64,000 nt of DNA from Hortaea werneckii (Eukaryota > Ascomycota > Dothideomycetes > Mycosphaerellales > Teratosphaeriaceae). Positions within the stretch are counted from its first letter, which is position 1. Every line of letters starts with the position of its first letter. Position numbers and translations under genes: made by a program. Of this stretch, positions 55,373 through 64,000 are shown piece after piece. The notes beneath the pieces were generated by a model, which did not search any database, was not told where the DNA came from, and worked only from the letters and a program-made list of their open reading frames with translations. The DNA is taken from the NCBI GenBank assembly GCA_037044905.1, contig JBAOKB010000147.1, forward strand, positions 496,001-560,000, given 5' to 3'.

Positions 55373-58300
55373 ATGGCCGACGTCCAGGAAGCATCGCTAG
55401 ACAGCATCGATACCGACGCCACCTTCGAGACCACCGACAGCGGCATTGAAGACAGATTCCACGCGCAGTGGCAGCAGGAAGATACAGCGCACCTTCAACC
55501 CAGCAACCTCCCGGTCGCCCGTGTACAGCGCGCATGGGAACGTAGACCGCTATCTCCACTCTCTAGACGGAAACTACGCGTGGGCAAAGTCTGGAAGCGG
55601 CCGTCGCAAGCGCAGAACAATGCGGTCACGCGACCAACACTGGCAGCAGAGGACGACAGTGGGAGTGATCAGAGGGGACGAAGCGTTTCAAAGCACGCAG
55701 TAGCGTGAACAGCCCCCTCAAGCCGGTGAAGAAGTTGTGCTTGGACTCGGACTATGGACTTGCGCCCAGAGTGGCGGTGTGGGACGGGCGACCAGCCGGC
55801 AGTCCCACGAGGAAGATTGTGACGCGATCGCGGTTTGCGAATGGTAATGCAAATGAAGAGTTGCTGGAGCTTGATGAGGACGAAGATGACGTAAGCAATG
55901 CGCAGGGCGAGGAGGATTCCAAAATTGAATTCTTCGATGATCAGGGTGCGTTGCTAGACGAAGACAGCGCAGACTCCGGGGCCTGGGAAGACGAGGAGGT
56001 CTACGATCCGACCATGATGCACCTCGAAGACGCTGTTGATCATGAAGAAGTGCCCAGAGACAGCCAAGACGGCCAGCAAGCTTCACAAGCAGATACCGAG
56101 CATCAAAAGCAAGCCGACTCACCAATTGAATCTTCTTACCAGACAGAGGAGGCCGCGGCGGAGCAAAACGACAATGCACAGGGTGTTCAACAAAGTCCGA
56201 CCACGCACCCAGTACATTTACCGCATCGCACCAGGCAGTAGATCTACCAGATGGCTTCGTTTCCCCCGTAAGGCAAAGACGAAAGTTGAGAGCAGGCTCT
56301 TTCAAGAAGGCGTCTGGCTCTAGGAGAGAAACGCTTCCAGCGCAGTTTGCGCCACCTAGCGGTTCTTCTGTCTTTACAGAAACTTTCGAAGATGCGCAAA
56401 TTTCGAGAGTTGAAAATCCAGCTGCGCCAAATCCAGTCCCTGCCTCTCATGCAGAAGCCCCTACACAGGCTACGTCCGGTGGAATTGACGGACCAGAGGT
56501 TGCAGACGCAGGCCGAGGGGCAGAGAATGAATGGGAAGACGTCGACGATGACGCAGAGACGTTGTCATCGCACCACCCACAGACAAGTGCAGACGAGGAA
56601 GCCGGTGAAGAGCACAGCACGAGCTTCGTTCTTCCCGTGGATAGTCTTGGCGGTGCACCTGCGTCTGATCTCCAGCCGGAGGACAAGGAGCAAGACCAAC
56701 CAGAGAGCGAATCGGCCCAGAATCCGCCTAGCCCGGCAGATGCATCTGGACTGCCTCCTCCAAAAGTGGCCTTGCGCCACTCACCTAGGCGCAAGTCAAC
56801 TTCTCCTCTGAAGCCTAGCGCTCTCGCTCCGCGAGCTGACCAGCCACATTACGTTGCATTCACCCCAATCAAGCAATCGAACTTGTCGGTCTATAAAGAT
56901 GTGCCTGATTCGGGAGGGCAAGACGAAGGGTCCACGCCGCCATCCAACACGTCTTCTATAGAACCATCATTATCTTCTCTCCCTGACCGAGCGTTATCAG
57001 CACCAGCTGAAGAACCGTCTCAGGCTTCTCCGAGAAGGCAGCCAAAGCCACCTCGCGTTTCCGATGATACTGCTCTGCTGCAAGCTTTCCTCAACCGTGC
57101 AGCAGAACGGCGCTCTGGAAGACGTGTCTCAGCCACAGAACAGGAAGCGCTTTTCCATAGGAGGGATAGCGATGTTGTCAAGGCTGCCTTAGCGAGCCCG
57201 GGAAAGGCACTGGATGGAACGGGGTCTCACGAGGTACTTGGGGAGTTAGATTCCAACAGGCATAGTCCAAAAAGAACAGCTCCGCACAATCGGAGGCAAC
57301 CGCCAAGGACGTTGGAATGACCGACAAGCCCGTTGATTCTCACGCTGCAGCAGAGTCAGTCTCGTCAGAAGGCGAGGCACGGCATCAAAAAATACCCGAG
57401 GATCCAATTGAAGAGGCTCAGCCAGCGGCTTCAAATACCAGATCAGGATCTACAGGTAGCGCTTCTCGCAGAAGTGACCGATCGAGAAGAAAGCCGCAGG
57501 CGTTGGCTCAGCAGGCAAGCACTGGTCCTTCACGTATCACCATCCGCGGACCACACCAAACGAATGCCGGTATCTCAGAGTCTAACAAGCGAACCGAGGC
57601 TCAGGAGCTTGCACTAGCGACTAAAAACAATACTCGTAAAAACAAAGGTGGCAGTGTGCTGCCAATGCAAAGGCTTAACAAGCTTGCCAAAGCGGCCGCA
57701 GGAGAATTGGGTGGCGTTGGCGATCTGAACGCTGAAGCTGCTACAGAAGAGTCTGGGGATGCAGACGCAGACGGCAAATCAGGGAAGAAGGGCGTCAGAT
57801 GGGCAGAGACGCTCGTCTCGTTCTACCAGGGTAGCGGCACGCTTGCAGACTTGGCTCAACTGAGCGATGCAGGTGCTGAAGAACGTATGCCATGGGAAAG
57901 ACCGGCTTTGGCGTGTGAGGATGAGGAGACCGATAAGGCTGATGCGCAGAGTGAGGGTGCTGGCGAGGAGGTGGTGCCAGCAGCCCCTGCGCCGGCGGAT
58001 ACACCAAGCAAGCCCAAGGGCAAGACGCGGAGAATGAGGACCCCTAAGGACAGCCTCAGCAGCTGGGTCAACGGCGTCTGGTGCGGACACGGAGATGAAA
58101 GACAGCAAAGGCGAAGAGACTGCACCTGGTCCACAGCAGCCTCAAGAAGAGACCCAATCCCAACCTCCCGCCAAGCCAAGAACCGCATCCCAGGCAAGGC
58201 GCTCACGCATCGCAACCCCAGCTAAAAGCTCCTCTACCTCTGCGCAAACTTCAGCCAACGTCCCACAGCAGCAGCAGCGCCTCACAACCTGCGACCGAAC

Positions 58301-58836
58301 CGGCAAAACGAACCGCACCCCCGCGAAAACGCACCATGACCTCTCGCCTCCCAGCCCCATCTTCCACCTCCACAACATCATCAGCAGCAGCAACAACATT
58401 AGGCAGCGGAAAGAAAACCTCATCTCCTCCCCACCCAAGAAACGCACCGCAGCACCATCACATGACAGCAGCAGCAACAAAGCGGCGGTGCGGGATCCCC
58501 AGCTCGAAATCTTTCGCCCCGAAATTGGACTTCAACGACGGCAAGCCCGCTACGAAATTCGAACAACCTACTACCGCTACCGCTCATCATTCCGAGGGGA
58601 CGAGTATGCCGGGCCTACAGAGCCCGGCACGGAAGACGGGGGCGAGACGTGCTGCTGGGAATGCTGGCGCGGGGACGTTCTTTAATGGTTCTTCTTCGCT
58701 TAGGCAGCAGGAAGGGAGGAATGCCGCTCATGGTGGTGGTGGTGGTGCTGGATCAGGAGGACAGGGGGAGGGAGAGGTTCCGATGGGCTTGAGGAGTCCG
58801 GCTAAGAGGCGGGTTACGCGGCGGACGGGCGTTTAG
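55373..58836 (+). pseudogene. Large low-complexity acidic/Ser-rich protein locus in alternating frames
   Basis: Protein-like sequence begins at ATG 55373 (MADVQEASLDSIDTDATFE) and continues to TAG 58836 (GLRSPAKRRVTRRTGV), but no single frame carries it. It changes frame near 55665-55690, 56190-56210, 57250-57290, 58030-58080 and 58255-58290. At each point one frame ends while another begins with matching composition. For example, DLPDGFVSPVRQRRKLRAG continues past the stop at 56239. The first three changes need one extra base and lie at short homopolymers (G4, A3, A5). The total is about 1150 codons. The protein would be acidic, Ser/Pro-rich and largely disordered, with KKGVRWAETLVSFYQ (near 57790) the only compact motif. 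I do not recognise it. Decayed gene, indel errors or undetected introns are all possible. Confidence 0.45.
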
Positions 58837-58978
58837 GCTTTGGTGTTCGGGTTCGTTTGAGGGGATTGTAGGGGGGTTTTTTTTTTCTGGTTCGTTTGTT
58901 TGCAGTTGTTGTGTAGACAAGGGATTTTTGGGAATCGTCTATTGAATTTTTACGTGTTTTATCTTCTCGGATGGGGGG

Positions 58979-58998
58979 TTTTTTTTTTTTTTTTTTTT
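58979..58998 (+). repeat. Poly-T run (T20)
   Basis: Twenty T following a G6 run, between the 3' ends of two convergent loci. A shorter T9 run lies near 58878. Likely in 3' UTR sequence. Confidence 0.75.
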
Positions 58999-59343
58999 GA
59001 TAATGTTTTTGACTTGCTTCGTGTGGGATTTGGGTCCTTCACGTTGCGTATATTGATGTTCATAGCTTTCTCAGGTTCAGGGCTGATTACAAACATTATC
59101 ACCTTTCATCTTTTTCTTCTTTCCTTCCACTTCCTTACTTCTTCCTCTTTAACGATATTCTCTGTCTGTCGATGTTGTAGTGAAAACGGAGAACAGAACT
59201 TGCCCTTGAACAATGATAGGTCTACCCTCCTCTCCCAATCTCTCCCCCACCATCCCCTCTCCTCACTGCCCTACTCCCAATCCCGACGTCTTCCCATTCA
59301 GCCAAAGTCTCACCCCACTGTTCTCCCCATCGCTCAATCCACC

Positions 59344-62300
59344 TCATCCATGATGATCCCTCCCCGCCTCCTCCATAACCTCATCATCGCTGCTGTCCTC
59401 AACATACGCCTTGAACCGACACAGACACGTCCACTCCAGCGCTTTCCGCACCTTGGCCCATCCCGTCTTGTGACACCGATGGAGTTCGCACCGCCAGCAC
59501 TTGGTGCGGTTCATGCGGGTACGCCAGGTGCCCTTGGCGCGGTGGAGGAAGGGCGTCGGCAGGGAAGAAGGGCGGAAGAGTGAGCGTTGGGTGTGTTCTC
59601 CTGAGGAGTGGACGGTGGGTGCTAGAGTGGCTCGGCGGGAGTTTTCGGGGAAATTGGCTCCCCCTGCTGTGCTTGCCAGGGCGATGGTGGAGGGGTTGGT
59701 TGCTGCGCCTGCTGCTGCGGGGGTGGTGGTGCCGGATAGTGAGCCGGGGAGTGTGACGGCTGTGTGGTTTGTTGGTGGACGGGCGAGGGAAGGTGCGGAG
59801 GGGGAGGTTTGGAGAGTTGGAGAGGTGGTATGGGAAATGTTGACGGTGGAGAACAGGTTGGGATGGAGAGGGTTGGAGAGGGATTTGAGGGGCATTTGGC
59901 GCCATAGGTGCTTCGTGATATGATGATTGGCTTTGGTCTGTCTGCGCAGATATGATAGTCGGAGCAGCTGATGGCTGTGCTGTGGAAGAATGGATATCTT
60001 GAGCGGACATAGGAGGTGGCGCGGCTTCGCCTCCGTCTAGATTGGAAATTGGTTGAGATATCTTATTGAGGCGGACGAAGTTCTTTTCCTTCTTCAGAAG
60101 GCCCTTTCGTTGCCCGGGATTTGACAAAGGCTTGCCATGTCTGCACAATTTGCCATGTGTTGTGATCGTGACTGGCTCTAATGGGAAATTGTTTTCGTCT
60201 TGACGACCGGACATGCTTTGTGAAGCTACAGGTCGTTGTTGCACCTGAGACAGGCAGCCGACATTTCCATTCTGCACAGATAGATCCAGCGTGCTGCTAT
60301 TCTGTGAGCCGACCTTTGGAAACGGCTGCTGGTTCACACAGCCTGGTCTTTTCCAACAGCTGCGTTCTGGCTTCATATTGACGAGCGTACCATGGTACCT
60401 ATTCTGAGCGCTCCGCTGAGAATGCTGTTCGGCCACATCTATCCACCAAACCAGAAATAGCGTTATTCGACTTCCTTGAATCCGCCTGACTTTCAGCACT
60501 AAAGTATCTGCTCGTTGCCGTTTGACTGCTGATAGCCCTTGACGGCGACTGCGACTCAGCTAGGGGCACGGACGCAGCAGCGCCTCCGCCATCCAGCTGG
60601 GAATCTGCGAGCTCTCGCTGTTCTGTTCGCTCATCGTGACTGCGTAGAGATGCAGCATCAAGTTCGTAAATCGGAGTACCAGAATACCTGTATCGTGCTC
60701 TGCTTTCGCCGCGTATCGCGGGTCGATCAGGACTTTCGTCTTCTCCATCGTTCTCCTGGTTGATAGCTGTGCGCTCTGGAGAGTGATTTGCAATAACTCC
60801 CTGACCATCGAAAGGAGGAGGAGGAGGTAGGGTGGAAGTGTCGAGAGAGGTCAGAGGAGCAAGTGGAGTGGGTGTATCGTTTGGAGTCGCTGATGCAGAA
60901 CGCCGAAGCGGGCACTTCTGTGCCTGGTTGTCAGAAGCCTCAGTCAATGGCCGAGATCTCACCCTTATCCAAGTCTGTAAATTTGATAGGCTTCTCACTT
61001 TCACGGGCGTGCTGGAGCGTGGAAAAAGCGACCACACTTGTGTTCTCGTAGTTGCAATGGCAGGCTGTGATGCAATATCTTGGACGGCGCCTGTCGACGT
61101 AACAGGAGGCTCAGGAAATCTTTGTAACAATTCCGCTGTCCTCGTCGTGCCGTGTCCCACATCAGTTTGTGGACTCGGAGCACAGGATGTTCCGTGACCA
61201 TTATCAGGGTGAGGTGAGCGTACTTGTCGATTCAATGGCAAGGACGCTTTCCCACCATTTTGCGTCAAAGACGCACGTCTAGCTGCCCTCGTAGGACTGA
61301 CTGGCACAGCGCTTCCTCTTGCACCAGTCAAAGCTCTCTGTGACGGACTCAGCGCGCTGGCTTGAGTATGCCTGCTTGCACCACCGCTGTTGCGACGATG
61401 GTGACTGTTCCAGGATTGACCGTTCGACTTGAGCGTGTCAATTGGAACAGACGTTCTGTTAGAGGTTCCATCAGTGGTGGGGGCGAGCGGAGCATTCGAA
61501 AATGGATGGCCACGGAGATCGTCGAACCTCGCTGTTACATGGCCACTCACAGGCGGTCGCCATCTCCTTGGCCGTGTCGTCTGAGGATCTGCCCTCTCAT
61601 TCCAAGAAATTGCACGGCGAACCGTTTGTATCAGTCTTTGCAATGTAGCCGCATGGCCAGTCGCAGTTTGTGGACTTTGTTGTGCGGAATCTTCGACATC
61701 ATTCGGCCACCGAGGAACTCCTCGAGGTGTTGCTATACGTTCTGGAGGTTTGTACGGAGGCACGGCAGGTCCAGTACGAGCGGTGCAGCGTTGGGGATAG
61801 CGATCGTCGCTGTACGTAGCGGACGACTAGCCTGCGGATGTTGTCTGTGACGACGCTCCCCGGACAGGTAATCGTGAGCTTTGAAGAACATTCTCATCTA
61901 AAGAAAAGCACTGTCTTCGCATCTTGGAATCCTGGGACCTCTTTCCAGCATGGTTGTTGAGAGACGATAGCGACACATGCCGCCAATCTCTGGTTCTGCC
62001 TGGAAATATACCATAGTCCTGCGTCGAATTCAACATAGCGAAACTTCTTTGCTCCGAGATGGTGAAAAGTGGTGTCCCTTCTGTATGCCTGTATTGCAAC
62101 TTTTCTCGGATAGGCACGCTATTTGCCAAGAATTGCAATGTCCTGGACATCTAAATCGCCTCCGGATGAATCAGACGTCAGCTGATATTGGTGTTGACCT
62201 TTTGATACAGGTTCAGCATTGTAGGTGCTTGCTTCGCTCGAAAGTTCTGTCGGAGATCCATGGTGATCGAGGGCACTCGTAGGAGCTGTGCCACGACCGC

Positions 62301-62548
62301 TTTGTAGCGCTGCCATCAAGTGATTGATCTTTGCCGCGGCTGAATGTAGTGGAACGGTGGGCTGCTCGGTCGCGCGCTCGGCTTTCGTTGATGGTACATG
62401 TACTGAAAGGCTTATCTGTAGTTTGATGCCTACCTAGGCATGCTGCTTTGAGGTGAATTTGGGTTCGAGCATATGCGAATGCAAAGAAATTTGCCAAAGC
62501 CTCTTGACTGGTAGGGACCAGGAATTGGGAAGCTTCATTACATACCAT
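59344..62548 (-). pseudogene. Long Ser/Thr/Pro-rich disordered protein locus with frame breaks
   Basis: On the minus strand, coding-like sequence runs from ATG 62548 (MVCNEASQFLVPTSQEALANFF) to the stop at 59344 after VEDSSDDEVMEEA. The largest single frame (61763-60399) is 454 codons. It is preceded in the same frame, across a TAG near 61827-61829, by SEQRSFAMLNSTQDYG... and QCFSLDENVLQSS. It is followed in shifted frames by HSQRSAQNRYHGTLVN (after about 60440) and LKSLSNPLHPNLFSTVN (after about 59905, one C short in a C4 run). The C-terminal part has a cysteine-bearing segment, RTKCWRCELHRCHKTGWAK, that may bind zinc. The rest is polar and disordered. An intron near 62340-62440 is plausible. 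Function unknown; it converges with the locus at 55373-58836, which shows the same kind of damage. Confidence 0.42.
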
Positions 62549-64000
62549 AGCATGGTTGGTCAGAAAGAACCTGGGGAAGTCCTGTGAACCTTCTGCATGG
62601 TCATGGATTATACGACTGCGGTTAGGTGCGCTCCTTTCAGGTGCACTTGCGAATACGTTTTCAAAATGGAATCATCACGGAAGGAACTGCATATCATCTC
62701 GGAAACAGGGCATGCGTTTGCTGCTGGCTCAAGCATGTCGTCCAGATTCCAGGCACTTTCAACCATGTTCTCGAGAGGCGAACGTGATATTTTGACTCGC
62801 GAAACCTTCAGGCTTTATCAAGGAATGATCGGCTGGAATAATTGTGTCTTGCGGCGCAGATGGGCATTGTGCTATAGTGCGATCGTGATTGAGGACCTGT
62901 CGACATGTACGGTATGCTTTCGTCGTGTCTTCGGTGATATGTAGGATGCAGACTGAGGCGTGATCTCTTCCTTCTCACTCATAGCCTGCAAGGAGTTGAG
63001 CTGGGGCTGCAGCACTCATAGGATGCCGGAGATTCCCTTGCCCCCTTCATCTTGTCGCCGATCCGGAAGTAAGTGGAGGCAGCTGCAGACCAGAAGTCTC
63101 GGCGAAGGGACTCGTCACGTGAGAAGCGGAGGAGACTCGAAAGATTTCCACAAACGACGACATTTCTCTTTGGCCTCGATTGCTGAGAGGGGCTCTTGAC
63201 AAGTGAGACATCATGAAACGTCCAAGAAATGCGCTATCCATCCAAGGGAAATAGCATTGCCTCGATTGCCTCCGGAAGTATTATTCAGGGCCCGAGCTGT
63301 AGGCCAACGGCGTGAGGATGGCGTGCATGAACAGTGCGACAAGTTTGGCTGGCTGGCTGGCTGATGGGTCTCGCGGGCGGTGCTGCGGCCGATCGTGGTT
63401 TGCCACGCGCGCTAAGCGAGCGACTTCACCACGTCGGCAATTCGAACGCTAAAACATGGTACAGTACTTTACATGGGGACAGCCATTCTCTGACTAATGC
63501 AAAATTCCACCAAGCAAGCCCGTGACCGGCAAAGGCATAGAGCGTGGTGCGATGGGGTGGACTGAGCATATTGCCTCCAGCCCATAAGCTCACGCTCATC
63601 ATTGGCGATAGCTGAGCCTTGCTTTTGTGGAAGTGCCAGATCGCGTCCCTTTTCCTGTTCAAGGCAATTTTCTGCGAGACGGCTCCGATTCGACAGGAAG
63701 ACGCCATGCCACACTCAGTGTCAAAAGAGTGCCAAGAATTGTAATCATGGAGCACTGGATCCAGCATTACTTGCGAAAAACATGCCTTCAACCGTACTCA
63801 ATGCGAGCCCCACGTGATGGCTTCCCTCACAACGGTTGCGTGTTTCACATTTCCGGGGCACATGTACATTATGTATTTGCCGCTGCTCACAACCTCGAGA
63901 ACCCCGAAGGATTTCAATTCCTTGCGAACGTCAGCGCATGGGTAACAGGGGCGCCTTTGCACTGCCGCGGAATGGCGCCCTGGGACGCGGAGCCGAAATT
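62549..64000. other. Right-end region without supported genes
   Basis: About 1.45 kb to the window edge. Frames at 62597-62944 (plus) and 63426-63791 (minus) have no domain and ordinary non-coding composition. A short TGGC repeat occurs near 63350. A gene continuing beyond the window cannot be excluded. Confidence 0.4.

Overview
The window reads as a gene-dense chromosome segment of a filamentous ascomycete (Pezizomycotina). Nearly every recognisable gene is interrupted by short introns of about 45-220 nt with GT..AG ends, and several have fungal-type branch sites (CTAAC/CTGAC). The gene families are typical of moulds: a PTH11-like rhodopsin-fold receptor, an Uds1 septation protein, an asco-laccase ending in DSG(I), a histidine acid phosphatase, an L-amino-acid oxidase, a BTB protein, a cytochrome P450, a TPR-SET protein and Thr-rich secreted proteins. 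A member of Dothideomycetes is my best guess, but that is inference only. I saw no transposon, tRNA, rRNA, CRISPR array or virus.

Layout. 0-9.6 kb: an Apd1/Aim32-type [2Fe-2S] protein (-), an OB-fold-like protein (+), a membrane-anchored histidine acid phosphatase (+) and a rhodopsin-like membrane protein (+). 11.5-24.1 kb is core cellular machinery: the coiled-coil Uds1 protein (-), an ACC-synthase-like aminotransferase (+), the five-exon complex I subunit NDUFA1 (-), a Sas3/KAT6-type MYST acetyltransferase (+) and a RidA-family protein (+). 24.4-32.2 kb: a secreted RNase T1-fold protein with altered catalytic residues (-), a DUF6924-like protein (+), a BTB protein (-), a P450 (-) and an F-box protein (+).

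33.3-43.5 kb has a secretory and nutrient-scavenging flavour. A secreted L-amino-acid oxidase (+) converges on an amino-acid/GABA permease (-). These are followed by a secreted Thr-rich protein (-) and a laccase (-). A paralogue of the Thr-rich protein lies about 11 kb further on, at 50.9-52.5 kb (-). Between 45.0 and 50.5 kb sit a 2H phosphoesterase, a TPR-SET protein with a damaged reading frame, and an intact mercuric-reductase-like flavoprotein.

55.4-62.5 kb holds two convergent long loci for low-complexity, probably disordered proteins. Coding-like sequence in both jumps repeatedly between reading frames. With the TPR-SET gene and a small broken gene at 40.7 kb, this makes the right-hand third a tract of frame-disrupted genes lying among intact ones. 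Either the loci are decaying or the sequence carries indel errors; the window alone cannot decide.

The most unusual observations are the RNase T1-like protein lacking key catalytic residues; the SET gene whose break coincides with an in-phase potential intron that would remove the NHxCD motif; the pair of Thr-rich secreted paralogues with a shared helical segment ending in Lys-Arg; the multi-frame loci; and long poly-C/poly-G runs in introns and flanks. No clearly new multi-gene system could be demonstrated. Intron positions were derived by hand from splice motifs and phase; they are strongest where a known domain continues across the join.
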